Positions 1 to 7,780 are shown, counted from the first letter of the stretch. The stretch is DNA of 25,070 nucleotides from a virus (IMGVR_UViG_3300007511_000137:1-25070), one strand, 5' to 3'. The notes: a model not told the origin generated them from the letters alone. Program-made: numbers and translations.

Positions 1-18
1 TAGATGCGTGGCCATCCA

Positions 19-58
19 TAATTGGAGAGGTCCAATTAAGTCATTCCGCAGGGAATGA
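19..58 (+). terminator. Tandem hairpins before the gp26-like gene
   Basis: Two perfect inverted repeats stand back to back: TAATTGGA/TCCAATTA (19-26 with 31-38, GAGG loop) and TCATTCC/GGAATGA (41-47 with 52-58, GCAG loop). The second is followed by AGTTTTAAAA. They may terminate or process the upstream late transcript. The T-tract is short, so termination is an inference. No gene is visible in 1-125; the bases TAG at 1-3 could be the stop of an upstream gene. Confidence 0.4.
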
Positions 59-125
59 AGTTTTAAAATTACCTGTCACCTTCATGTATAGGAGATGGGA
101 AACTGTTATTTGATAGGAGATTATA

Positions 126-860
126 ATGTCATTACCAAAACTGAATACAGCATTACATACATTAAAGTTACCATCAACAGGAAAGGAAATAAAATTTAGG
201 CCATTTCTTGTGAAAGAAGAGAAAATTCTCATGATGGCAATGGAAAGTGGAGAGACACAAGATATGGTGAACTCTCTAAGGACAATAATTGAATCTTGCA
301 TAGAAGAAGATATTAATGTCAAAGAACTTCCAATGTTTGACATTGAATATATTTTTCTTCAACTCAGAGCAAGGTCTGTAGGAGAAGAAATTGAAGTAAT
401 ATTCAACATACCAGATAATAAATGTGAAAAGATGGAAGATACTGATTGTAAATTTACTACAAAAATAAAAGTTGACGAAATAAAAGTTGAAAAGGATAAA
501 CAACATAAAGATTTGATTGATTTGACTGACAATATAAAAGTAAAAATGAAATATCCAAGGGTTGAAGATACCACTCAATTAGCTGGATTAGAGGGGAAAG
601 CTCTGGTTAATAAAACCTTTGAGATGATTGGTAATTCTATGGAGTACATTATGGAAGGTGAAGAAATGCACCAGACAAAAGATTACTCACAGGCTGAAAG
701 AGATGAATTTGTACAATCTTTATCATCTGGTCAATTTAGAGATATACAAGAATTTTTTAATACTATGCCTAAACTGCAAAAGTCAGTAGAAGGTGAATGT
801 CAAAATTGTGGAAAGAAAGGTACTACTGTCCTTGAGGGGATGGCCTCTTTTTTCGCATAG
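126..860 (+). CDS. 26: T4 gp26-like baseplate hub / tail assembly protein
   Basis: The 244-residue product looks like the T4 baseplate protein family (Pfam T4_baseplate, gp26-like). It opens with LPKLNTALHTLKLPSTGKEI, followed by a conserved RPFLVKEEK segment and LQLRARSVGEEIE. There are two cysteine pairs, one around residues 98-106 and one near the C-terminus (CQNC), which could bind zinc. The start is set by the ribosome-binding site AGGAG just upstream of the ATG. In T4, genes 26 and 51 are neighbours and their products are needed to make the baseplate hub. Here the gene lies directly upstream of the tape measure gene, and its last codons form a slippery sequence that leads into a -1 frame extension. 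The family call is from memory of the pattern; the exact T4 number is less certain than the family. Confidence 0.75.
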   Translation: MSLPKLNTALHTLKLPSTGKEIKFRPFLVKEEKILMMAMESGETQDMVNSLRTIIESCIEEDINVKELPMFDIEYIFLQLRARSVGEEIEVIFNIPDNKCEKMEDTDCKFTTKIKVDEIKVEKDKQHKDLIDLTDNIKVKMKYPRVEDTTQLAGLEGKALVNKTFEMIGNSMEYIMEGEEMHQTKDYSQAERDEFVQSLSSGQFRDIQEFFNTMPKLQKSVEGECQNCGKKGTTVLEGMASFFA

Positions 861-917
861 GGCTGAGTCATGACTCCTTGGCGAATCATTACACTACAAA
901 TTTCGCCATGATTCAGC
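848..917 (+). promoter_or_regulatory. Programmed -1 frameshift signal (slippery heptamer plus stem)
   Basis: The heptamer T TTT TTC at 848-854 is in the correct register for the gp26-like frame (codons TTT 849-851, TTC 852-854). The zero-frame stop TAG follows at 858-860. After a 7-base spacer, 862-872 pairs with 907-917 as 11 consecutive base pairs, one of them G-U. Inside that loop, GCGAA (881-885) can pair with TTCGC (902-906). Heptamer, spacer and stem have the textbook geometry of a bacterial or phage -1 frameshift site. Frameshifting itself is an inference. Confidence 0.75.
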
Positions 918-1048
918 ATCATAATTGGAGTCTAACAGAGTTAGACAATATGTTACCATTTGAGAGAGCAATCTATGTTGAGATGTTACAAACATGGATT
1001 AAAGAAGAGAATGAAAGGATTGAAGAACAAAATAGGCAAAGAGGTTAG
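848..1048 (+). CDS. -1 frame extension of the gp26-like protein (gp51-like position)
   Basis: The -1 frame is open from 848 through the zero-frame stop to a TAG at 1046-1048. A slip at 848-854 would give a 307-residue product: 243 residues of the gp26-like protein plus 64 more, beginning RIGLSHDSLANHY and containing NFAMIQHHNWSLTELDNMLP. The added part ends in a charged helix (WIKEENERIEEQNRQRG). Alternatively, a 46-residue protein could start at the ATG at 908, but no good ribosome-binding site precedes it and the protein-like sequence extends upstream of it. That favours frameshifting over a separate start. It sits where T4 has gene 51, though T4 gp51 is much longer. The stop lies 3 bases before the tape measure ATG. 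Confidence 0.7.
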   Translation, partial: FFRIGLSHDSLANHYTTNFAMIQHHNWSLTELDNMLPFERAIYVEMLQTWIKEENERIEEQNRQRG

Positions 1049-1051
1049 TAG

Positions 1052-4000
1052 ATGGTTGAAGAAGATGTAGAGAAACAAAATAAAGAAGAGATAGTTAAAA
1101 ATATTGGTGAGAATATTGGCAATATTGACAACATTGAAATCAAATATTTCAATAATAATTTAGGTGCTCCTGCCCCCACACCAGAAGGAATTTCTCGAAC
1201 TGAACCTGTTGCTGATACTTCTATCCTTACTGGTCTTGAAAAACTTTTCAAAAATTTTATTTCTGTTCTTCCCAAACCTGTCACTGATACTACTAGTACT
1301 GATTCTTCAGAAACAAATAAAATTATTGAATCTACATCAAATAATATAGTCAATAGTATACAAGAAACTGCAACTGATTCTATCAACTCCATAAAAAATG
1401 TTCAATCTGCAGGCGCTAATGTATTAAAAGGTTTTGAAAAATCTGTTAGTACTATAAAAGTTGGATTGGATTCATTAGACCCAATACAAACTGTACAGGG
1501 TATATCTCGTCTTGCTGCCCAAGTAAATCAACAAACAGACCATCAAAGATTAGATGCTTTCAATATAGCCTCTGGTATCTCAAACATGGATGAAAAGTTT
1601 GTAGAAAGTATTAAAAAACAAACACAGATACAAATAGATGAAATTTCTGCAAGAAGAGATGTAATGGCAACTGAAAAGGTTTTAGCTCAGGAAGCTGCCA
1701 GAGAACAACAACTACAGATGAACAGGATGTTGGAAGCTCTTGAAGGAATAGAACTTACTACTACTGAAATGCCTGAAAAAATTGATTCGGGTGAAATTCC
1801 TTTGATGATACTTGCTGGAATAGGTGGGCTACTTACTGGAATTGGTATCGGTGTTGCAGAATCTATCAGAGATATATTTTCTGCTGTATTTGGAAAAGAT
1901 AGTTACATCGGAAAACAATTACAAAAATTAAAAGCTGCATTTGGTAAAGATGGAAGAATAGGAAAATTCATAGTAAGAATAAAAAATTTTTTCACAAATA
2001 GCAAACTATTCAAAACTATAGATACTGCAATAGACTCTTTTAAAGTAGCATTGAAAGAAAGTTCTATAGGTAAATTTGTAGGTAGGATTAAATCATTTTT
2101 CACAAACGGAAAACTATTTAAGAAAATTGATGATGCAATAGACACCTTCAAAGCCGCCCTCAAAAATAATGCAATAACAAGATTCGTTGGAACATTAAAA
2201 ACCTTCTTTATGGAAGGTAAAGTGTTTAAACAAACCAGAATTGCCATAGATGCAATAAAAAATGTATTCAGTAGTAAAACAGGATTTCTTAATACTATTG
2301 ATGATTTTATAAAACCTGTCCGTACTCTTTTTGGTGGTGGTGGAAAACACACGAAAACCATTAGTAAAGTTATAGGAGATATGGGAAAAGTATTCGGATA
2401 TTTCAAAAATATTGGCAAAGTTATAGGAAAACTTTTCCTACCATTCACTATTGTAATGGGTCTGTTTGAAACCTTCACAGGTGCATTTGATGCATTCAAG
2501 AAAAAAGGGGATGATGACACCAGAGGATTTGGTGAAAGACTGTTAGATGGTATAGGTGGTGGTTTGAAAGCCATCCTTGACTTTTTCATCTTTGATTTGG
2601 CAAAACTCATTGAAGATGGTGTAAAGTTCCTAGTTACATGGTTTATGGGTCTATTCGGTGTAGAAGAAGAAACCATAAAAGCAGTATCTGATTTTAGTCT
2701 GGTAGATAATATCAGAGATGCTGTAATGAAAGCCGTAGATTATCTGGTTGGTCTTTTCAAGTTTGAAGATACCTCTTTTACTGGTATAGCAAAATCTCTC
2801 GTTGACATCGTTACTGCACCTCTAGGACTTGCCATTAACTTCATAAAAGATTTATTTGGATGGGGTGACCCAGAAGAACCATTCAGATTTTCCACATTCG
2901 TAGTGGATGTATTCAACTCAGCAGTAACTTGGATTAAGAATCTATTTGTTGACCCAGTAGGAACACTCACCACAACTCTATCATCTCTAGCTGCAGGAGT
3001 TGGTTCTTTTGCAGACTTCATAACTGCACCACTCAAAAGTGGTATTGCTTGGATACTTGGTATATTCGGATGGGATGAAGCAGCAGCTGCAACTGAAGAG
3101 TTCTCCTTTGAGAAAACTATCACAGATGTATTTGATAAAGCTGTTGCATGGATTAAGGGTATATTTGCTGACCCAGTAGCAGGATTAACTGAATTACTTG
3201 GAACTATAGCTACAGGAGTTGGAAGTTTCTTAGACTTTGTTACCGCACCATTAAAGAAAGCAGTAGCTTGGGTACTTGGATTATTTGGATGGGATGAAGC
3301 TGCACAAGCAGCAGAAACATTTTCCTTTACAAAAGTTATTAATGATGCCTTCAATGCCGCAGTCAAGTGGGTTAAAGACCTCTTCACATGGAGTACAGAA
3401 CCAGTAAAAGAAGGTGACAGTTTTATCGTTAAGACTGTTAAGACTGTAGTTCAAACTGTAGAAGATTGGTTTGGAAGTATGTTTAAGTTTGATAGTACCT
3501 CTGATATAATTGCTAGTTTGGTCAATGTTGTCACATGGTTACCAAATCTAGTAGCAAAAGGAATTACTGCTGTTACCGCATGGTTCTTAAAACTTCTTGG
3601 ATTTGATGAGAAATCTAAAGCTGTTGCAGATGCTGGAAAGAAATTTAGTATTGGTGATATGTTAATGGATGCAGTTAGTGGTATAGTTACATGGTTTGGA
3701 GATTTGTTTGATAAAATCACAAATTTTGATTTCGCGTCTATAGCAAAATCTATAATGCCAACAAAATTATATGATTGGATATTCGGTGGTGGTCAAGAAG
3801 TATCTGAAGCAGCCAAGAAAACTGTTGCTAAAGCTGAAGAAGGTTTCTCTGAAGAGAAAGCCAAAAAGTCCAGAAAAGAACTTGTTAAAATGGATTTACT
3901 GGATGAAGATTGGTTCTCAAAGGATAATCTTGAATTAGAAAAAATTCAAGAAGCATTGAAAGGTCAACAAACGAAGGGTGGTGGCTTGACAGATATGGGT

Positions 4001-4696
4001 AAAAGCTTAGTACAAGCACTAACAGTCCAATTAGGTGATACTGATATAGCAGAGGAAGAACGACAAAAACTTGCAGAAATGTTGGAAGAGGCAAAAGGTA
4101 CGAGGAAAAAAGCCATTGCAGCTAAACAACCTATTAATGTTGCTAAGACTGCAGAAACAGTTACTGCACCAGTTGAAGCAATAAAGAAAAAACCGACTAG
4201 AAGAGAATTACAGATTGAGAGAAAAGAACAAGAAGAAAATGCATATAAGACTATTATGCGAGTTCTTGGAATGGAAACAGGTTCAAGATTTGATGTTGTA
4301 AAATCACTTTCCCAAATGAAAGTAGAAGCTGGTGTTGAAAGTATATCTAAATTATTTTCACCAGAAACATTAAAAGCAGCAAATATCAAACTTGAACATT
4401 TGGAACAGGGTGGACTAATAAAAACTTCTGGACTTGCTGAAGTTCATAAACATGAATTAATGTTAGACAATCAAGCCGCTAACGTTTTCATGAAAGCTGC
4501 TCAACTCTTGACTAATTCACAAGCATTAGAACAAGCTAGAATGGGAAATGGGTCACCTGTCATAATAAATAATGTTGACAACAGCCAAAGAAATCCTGTT
4601 GTCTCAAATCAAGCAACTCAGATTAAAGTACCAGATAATCCAAGACCAAGTGACCCAACTATGTTAGCAGTTCAAGGTTCTCAAATGTTTAATTAG
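1052..4696 (+). CDS. Tail tape measure protein
   Basis: The 1214-residue protein fits a tail length (tape measure) protein. It is long and repetitive, with coiled-coil-like charged stretches (residues 60-240), a glycine-rich hydrophobic segment near 250-270 (LAGIGGLLTGIGIG), and amphipathic/hydrophobic repeats through the middle. Three 36-residue repeats start at residues 304, 340 and 376. A 73-residue unit starts at 611, 684 and 757, with looser copies before (about 548) and after (about 865). The C-terminal region, with GGLIKTSGLAEVHKHELMLD, resembles the tail end of many tape measure proteins. Such proteins fill the tail tube, set its length and leave ahead of the DNA. T4 gp29 (about 590 residues) is half this length, so a longer tail or an unrelated tape measure type is possible. 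The ATG follows AGAGG and lies 3 bases after the frameshift ORF. The stop overlaps the convergent stop of gp32 by 2 bases. Confidence 0.8.
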   Translation: MVEEDVEKQNKEEIVKNIGENIGNIDNIEIKYFNNNLGAPAPTPEGISRTEPVADTSILTGLEKLFKNFISVLPKPVTDTTSTDSSETNKIIESTSNNIVNSIQETATDSINSIKNVQSAGANVLKGFEKSVSTIKVGLDSLDPIQTVQGISRLAAQVNQQTDHQRLDAFNIASGISNMDEKFVESIKKQTQIQIDEISARRDVMATEKVLAQEAAREQQLQMNRMLEALEGIELTTTEMPEKIDSGEIPLMILAGIGGLLTGIGIGVAESIRDIFSAVFGKDSYIGKQLQKLKAAFGKDGRIGKFIVRIKNFFTNSKLFKTIDTAIDSFKVALKESSIGKFVGRIKSFFTNGKLFKKIDDAIDTFKAALKNNAITRFVGTLKTFFMEGKVFKQTRIAIDAIKNVFSSKTGFLNTIDDFIKPVRTLFGGGGKHTKTISKVIGDMGKVFGYFKNIGKVIGKLFLPFTIVMGLFETFTGAFDAFKKKGDDDTRGFGERLLDGIGGGLKAILDFFIFDLAKLIEDGVKFLVTWFMGLFGVEEETIKAVSDFSLVDNIRDAVMKAVDYLVGLFKFEDTSFTGIAKSLVDIVTAPLGLAINFIKDLFGWGDPEEPFRFSTFVVDVFNSAVTWIKNLFVDPVGTLTTTLSSLAAGVGSFADFITAPLKSGIAWILGIFGWDEAAAATEEFSFEKTITDVFDKAVAWIKGIFADPVAGLTELLGTIATGVGSFLDFVTAPLKKAVAWVLGLFGWDEAAQAAETFSFTKVINDAFNAAVKWVKDLFTWSTEPVKEGDSFIVKTVKTVVQTVEDWFGSMFKFDSTSDIIASLVNVVTWLPNLVAKGITAVTAWFLKLLGFDEKSKAVADAGKKFSIGDMLMDAVSGIVTWFGDLFDKITNFDFASIAKSIMPTKLYDWIFGGGQEVSEAAKKTVAKAEEGFSEEKAKKSRKELVKMDLLDEDWFSKDNLELEKIQEALKGQQTKGGGLTDMGKSLVQALTVQLGDTDIAEEERQKLAEMLEEAKGTRKKAIAAKQPINVAKTAETVTAPVEAIKKKPTRRELQIERKEQEENAYKTIMRVLGMETGSRFDVVKSLSQMKVEAGVESISKLFSPETLKAANIKLEHLEQGGLIKTSGLAEVHKHELMLDNQAANVFMKAAQLLTNSQALEQARMGNGSPVIINNVDNSQRNPVVSNQATQIKVPDNPRPSDPTMLAVQGSQMFN
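1961..2284 (+). repeat. Three 36-codon tandem repeats in the tape measure gene
   Basis: Units begin at 1961, 2069 and 2177, exactly 108 bases apart. Each encodes a variant of GKFxxRIKxFFTNxKLFKxI followed by a D-A-I-D-type helix. The copies have diverged at the DNA level but keep the protein pattern. Confidence 0.8.
2882..3400 (+). repeat. 73-codon tandem repeats in the tape measure gene
   Basis: Units start at 2882, 3101 and 3320, exactly 219 bases apart. Each opens with F-x-F-x-x-x-[VI]-x-D-x-F and the first two carry DPV, GVGSF, TAPLK and LFGWDEAA-type blocks in order. The third copy diverges after the first 25 or so codons. Degenerate copies start near 2693 and 3644. Confidence 0.8.
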
Positions 4697-5571
4697 ACCT
4701 TTTCTGCTGCTAGTTTCTGAAAATAATCAAGGTCATCATCAGTTGCTGTTTCTTCAGCAACAGGTTTAGGTGGTGGTGTATAAGGTTGTCCACCATCAAA
4801 TGGAACCTCTTCTTGTTTAGGTTTAAATTCTGAACCCAAACCAAGTACACGATCTAACTTTGTCTTCAAATCTTCATAAGACTTGAACTTATCTGGACCT
4901 ACCAATTCTTTAAGAGAATGTTGAGTTTTCCAGATTTCTTCCATACGAGTATCATCGTCAAGGACTGCTGAAGGGGATTCAAACTCCGACTTATCATAAT
5001 TGGAATAACCCTCAACTTTACGAATCTTCATCTTGAAGTTCGCACCTTCCCAAAAATCAAAAGGATTTATTGGTGACTCATCTTCAAATTCAGGATTCAT
5101 CACATCATTAATCTTATCAAAGATTTTCTTTCCGTAACGGAAGAGTTTTACCTGTCCTTCATTTTGAGGATTAGCAGGATCTTTGATAATGTAAACATTT
5201 GAGGTATAGTTCAACCTACGTTTCTGTTTACGGGCAATCTCTTTGTTTGCCTCAATACCAGAGTTCCAAAGTTGTGAGTTGTGTTCACTCACAGGGTCTT
5301 TCTGCCCAAGAGTTGTCAGAGAGTTTTCAATATACCAGCCACCTGGCCCCTGAAAACCATGATTCCAAATACGTGCCCAAGGCAGTTCTTCACCATCTGG
5401 AGCCGGAAGAAATCGAATGATGGCATAACCATTACCTGACTTGTCCAATTCTGGACGCCAGTAGCGTTCATCTGCATCACCGAAATTACTAGGGTTGGAA
5501 ATTTTTTCAGTCTCTTTGATTAGAGATGAAAGATCTGACTTACTACGTTTCTTCATATCTGCAAACGACAT
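4693..5571 (-). CDS. 32: Single-stranded DNA-binding protein gp32
   Basis: The 292-residue product is the T4 gp32 type ssDNA-binding protein. It coats replication intermediates and helps recruit the replication and recombination machinery. Family features seen are a basic N-terminal segment (MKKRSKSDLSSLIKETEK), the core block YWRPELDKSGNGYAIIRFLP, WARIWNHGFQGPGGWYIENS, and an acidic C-terminal tail (ETATDDDLDYFQKLAAE). In T4, one His and three Cys after this block bind zinc. Here the matching stretch (GQKDPVSEHNSQLWNSG) has no cysteine, so the zinc site is absent, as I recall also for cyanophage gp32. The gene is last on its operon after gp33, has its own strong promoter, and meets the tape measure gene stop to stop. 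The ATG follows AAAGGAAACT. Confidence 0.93.
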   Translation of the reverse strand: MSFADMKKRSKSDLSSLIKETEKISNPSNFGDADERYWRPELDKSGNGYAIIRFLPAPDGEELPWARIWNHGFQGPGGWYIENSLTTLGQKDPVSEHNSQLWNSGIEANKEIARKQKRRLNYTSNVYIIKDPANPQNEGQVKLFRYGKKIFDKINDVMNPEFEDESPINPFDFWEGANFKMKIRKVEGYSNYDKSEFESPSAVLDDDTRMEEIWKTQHSLKELVGPDKFKSYEDLKTKLDRVLGLGSEFKPKQEEVPFDGGQPYTPPPKPVAEETATDDDLDYFQKLAAEKV

Positions 5572-5620
5572 AGTTTCCTTTCGTATAATTGTTTGTGCAA
5601 TGTATTAACGTATTAAAAAT

Positions 5621-5648
5621 ATTATAACATATATTCAAGATTTGTCAA
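5621..5648 (-). promoter_or_regulatory. Sigma70-like promoter for gp32
   Basis: Read on the - strand: TTGACA (5643-5648), 16 bp, TATAAT (5621-5626). Both boxes are perfect. It lies in the spacer between gp33 and gp32, leaving a leader of about 45 bases, so gp32 can be made separately from the operon upstream. Confidence 0.8.
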
Positions 5649-5652
5649 GTAC

Positions 5653-5877
5653 TTACAATGGTAACTTGGCAGTCTTAGGAAGAAAATTGAGAACCTCAGC
5701 TTCCTCCCTTATCTGGGCCTTGAGTTTGGTATTCACCAACTGGGCCGCAGTCTCTGGTTCCATATTGTTCTGGTCACAATAATGTAGAACCGCATCCATA
5801 TAACTTAATTTCGTATCTGCTACTAATTTAACAATTTTTGTATAAAATTCACTTGATGTTTGTGTATTCAGCGCCAT
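5653..5877 (-). CDS. 33: Late-transcription coactivator gp33
   Basis: The 74-residue product looks like T4 gp33, which bridges host RNA polymerase and the sliding clamp to switch on late genes together with the sigma-like gp55. The signature is SSEFYTKIVKLVADTKLSYM near the N-terminus and a C-terminal block ending LNFLPKTAKLPL. I chose the ATG at 5875-5877, which has AAGGG about 8 bases upstream; an in-frame TTG two codons earlier overlaps the stop of the previous gene and is less likely. It sits directly upstream of gp32. No gp55 is in the window. Confidence 0.8.
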   Translation of the reverse strand: MALNTQTSSEFYTKIVKLVADTKLSYMDAVLHYCDQNNMEPETAAQLVNTKLKAQIREEAEVLNFLPKTAKLPL

Positions 5878-5879
5878 AA

Positions 5880-6410
5880 TCAACCCTTATATTTGAAAAA
5901 CTCATTAAACCCTTTTATTACTACCTTAACATCTTCCCATTCAGAAACATGACATATTTCAATCTCATATTTTGATTCCATAACTGAAATATCTTTTTGA
6001 ATATCTCCCAAAGTTGTTGGTTTTATAATTTTATTTTCAGTATCAAAAAGAACAGGAGTTGTTGTATAATCTACAACATCTCCTATCCCAGAACTTAAAA
6101 GTTTATCTGCCCATTTATAAATATGTTTTTTAGCCTTACCAGCTAGTCTCTTGACATTAACTGTATAGCCTAAATTTTTATATTTACGAATTCTAATGTA
6201 ACCATCTTGGAAAAGTTTTAATAAAATTTCTTCTCTGGCCTTACCTTCTTTTCTCAAAGGTTCATCATGTTTATCGTATATCTTCTTAATATCCCCAAGA
6301 GACATTCCAAACTTTTTGGGATATGAAATAACATCACTAATATGAGTCATCCTAACATTATAAACCTGACCTTTAGGGTTAATCCAAAATGCAGCATCTT
6401 TACTAGCCAC
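5880..6410 (-). CDS. Conserved phage protein of unknown function, upstream of gp33
   Basis: I do not recognise a named family for this 176-residue protein. The N-terminal half (AAFWINPKGQVYNVRMTHISDVISYPKKF) and the later block DGYIRIRKYKNLGYTVNVKRL look like a helical domain followed by a small beta-rich domain. It is lysine-rich and soluble, with no signal or membrane segment. The start overlaps the end of the previous gene by 8 bases and the stop lies 2 bases from the chosen gp33 start, so it is translated as part of the gp33 operon. Confidence 0.75.
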   Translation of the reverse strand: MASKDAAFWINPKGQVYNVRMTHISDVISYPKKFGMSLGDIKKIYDKHDEPLRKEGKAREEILLKLFQDGYIRIRKYKNLGYTVNVKRLAGKAKKHIYKWADKLLSSGIGDVVDYTTTPVLFDTENKIIKPTTLGDIQKDISVMESKYEIEICHVSEWEDVKVVIKGFNEFFKYKG

Positions 6411-7011
6411 TAATATCCTTCCAATGTTTTTTGGCTACACTATTTAATGCCCACCATCCCATTCCATTGCCAGGATTTAAATGTTCATCCCCAACTTCCT
6501 CAAAAATAAATGGTCTGCCGTTGACATAAGAAGTGTAGATTGGGGAATCATATCCCAGCTTACCCTTACCAAATGTTTCTTTTTTATTAAACCCTAACCA
6601 ATTATTTTTACATCTATTCGTTCCAATTAAATATGCTTTAGCAGTATTTTGAATTGCCCCTTTTGGAATAAACAAAACACTATCCTGTTCAAATTCCTCA
6701 CCAAATTTTTTCATATCAGATTCTAAATTATCAGAATCTTCTAAATCAACAATAAAATAACTAATCTCTTTACCAACTGTTCCACCCTCTGGATACTTAC
6801 CTTTTAGAGTTGTTGCTCCATATCCTTTAGATTTTATTTTTGCCAATAAAGACCTATTTCGTTTTGCATTATCTGCATTTGAATATTTTTCTCCCTCACC
6901 ACAATCTGCAGCCTTACGGAAAGCAGTCATTGCACCACAATCATGTTCTTCATTATGTTTCCATAGTCTGGATAAACTAGATTCTATTATGTACTGATTA
7001 AATTGTTTCAT
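6403..7011 (-). CDS. Unknown protein with a T4-like capsid-targeting N-terminus
   Basis: The function of this 202-residue protein is unknown. Its first ten residues, MKQFNQYIIE, closely match the capsid-targeting peptide of T4 internal proteins (MKTYQEFIAE), which prohead protease gp21 cuts after the glutamate. This suggests, by inference, that the protein is packed in the head and injected with the DNA. The body contains NRSLLAKIKSKGYGATTLKG and a long aromatic and glycine-rich C-terminus (GNGMGWWALNSVAKKHW). The start overlaps the iscU stop (ATGA) and no strong ribosome-binding site is visible, so translation is probably coupled to iscU. A weak resemblance to DUF3293-like phage proteins is possible but unverified. 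Confidence 0.75.
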   Translation of the reverse strand: MKQFNQYIIESSLSRLWKHNEEHDCGAMTAFRKAADCGEGEKYSNADNAKRNRSLLAKIKSKGYGATTLKGKYPEGGTVGKEISYFIVDLEDSDNLESDMKKFGEEFEQDSVLFIPKGAIQNTAKAYLIGTNRCKNNWLGFNKKETFGKGKLGYDSPIYTSYVNGRPFIFEEVGDEHLNPGNGMGWWALNSVAKKHWKDISG

Positions 7012-7397
7012 GTTGTTATATTGTTTTTAGATTTGTAATCGTTTATTGCTGCCTTGATTGCATCTTCGGCTAATACCGAACAATGAATCTTGACAGGCGG
7101 TAACGAAAGTTCTTCCACGATTTCCACATTACTGATTCCTTCCGCCTCTGATATAGATTTACCAGTAACCCAATCAGTAGCAAGGGAAGAAGCAGCAATA
7201 GCGCTGCCACAGCCAAAAGTTTTGAACTTAGCGTCAGTAATTTTTCCACCATTATCGACCTTTATTTGAAGTTTCATAACATCTCCACATGCTGGAGCAC
7301 CCACAAGACCAGTACCGACATCATCACTCCCAGAATCCAAACTTCCAATATTTTTGGGTTGTGCATAATGCTCCAATACCTTCTCAGAGTAGGCCAT
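7008..7397 (-). CDS. iscU: IscU-type iron-sulfur cluster scaffold protein
   Basis: The 129-residue product matches bacterial IscU over its whole length. In cells IscU receives sulfur from the desulfurase IscS, builds a [2Fe-2S] cluster and passes it on with the chaperones HscA/HscB. All key residues are present: Cys37 in VGAPACGDVMKLQI with Asp39, Cys63 in FGCGS, Cys106 in KIHCS with His105, and the HscA-binding motif LPPVK at 99-103. It is not the longer NifU form. No iscS, hscA or ferredoxin gene is nearby, so it presumably works with host partners. The start overlaps the previous stop (TAATG) and the stop overlaps the next start (ATGA), so it is a fixed part of the operon rather than a recent insertion. 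A phage target for the clusters, such as a ribonucleotide reductase helper or an oxidised host enzyme, is a guess. Confidence 0.93.
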   Translation of the reverse strand: MAYSEKVLEHYAQPKNIGSLDSGSDDVGTGLVGAPACGDVMKLQIKVDNGGKITDAKFKTFGCGSAIAASSLATDWVTGKSISEAEGISNVEIVEELSLPPVKIHCSVLAEDAIKAAINDYKSKNNITT

Positions 7398-7780
7398 TAA
7401 AAGTCGCCTCTTGTAACTTCTCTAATTTTATCTATTTGTGCATTTAGAATGTCTGTCCTATTTGGCCAACGAATCCATTCTTTCTTGTCACCATCCTTGG
7501 CTAAATTCTGTAGTAATGGAAGAATCATACCTTCCACTTCATTCATTCTCGTGCTCCACTTATCATTGAGTTCTTCTTTCCTATCAGCCATTTCATCACT
7601 CATGACTCTCATACTATCGGTTAGACTTGCAATCTTAGATTCTATTTTTTCTAACTCTGGTTGGATACTCGCCGTAGCCGTAGAGACTACTTCTTTGGCT
7701 GTATCTACTGTCTTTGTTTGTTGTGCTGCGTATTCATCAGCACTCACTGTACTAAAACCAAAATCATTAAAATCAGACAT
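7397..7780 (-). CDS. Coiled-coil protein of unknown function
   Basis: This 127-residue protein starts MSDFNDFGFSTVSADEY. The ATG at 7778-7780 is preceded by GGAGATACTA, which fixes the start; a longer in-frame reading extends far into the gene before it and is rejected. Residues about 20-80 form a long heptad-like coiled coil (ELEKIESKIASLTDSMRVM). A short conserved tail (EWIRWPNRTDILNAQIDKIR) follows. The first codons overlap the end of the membrane protein gene by 8 bases. A pairing with that membrane protein is possible from gene order only. Confidence 0.75.
   Translation of the reverse strand: MSDFNDFGFSTVSADEYAAQQTKTVDTAKEVVSTATASIQPELEKIESKIASLTDSMRVMSDEMADRKEELNDKWSTRMNEVEGMILPLLQNLAKDGDKKEWIRWPNRTDILNAQIDKIREVTRGDF

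Noticed and set aside
1903-2676. 257-codon open frame on the - strand inside the tape measure gene
   Set aside because: It is the antisense shadow of a long repetitive gene, rich in Pro, Asn and Ser, with no ribosome-binding site. The + strand frame is clearly the protein.
5881-5883. TTG start for gp33
   Set aside because: It lies in the previous gene's stop region without a spaced ribosome-binding site. The ATG at 5875-5877 has AAGGG at the right distance.
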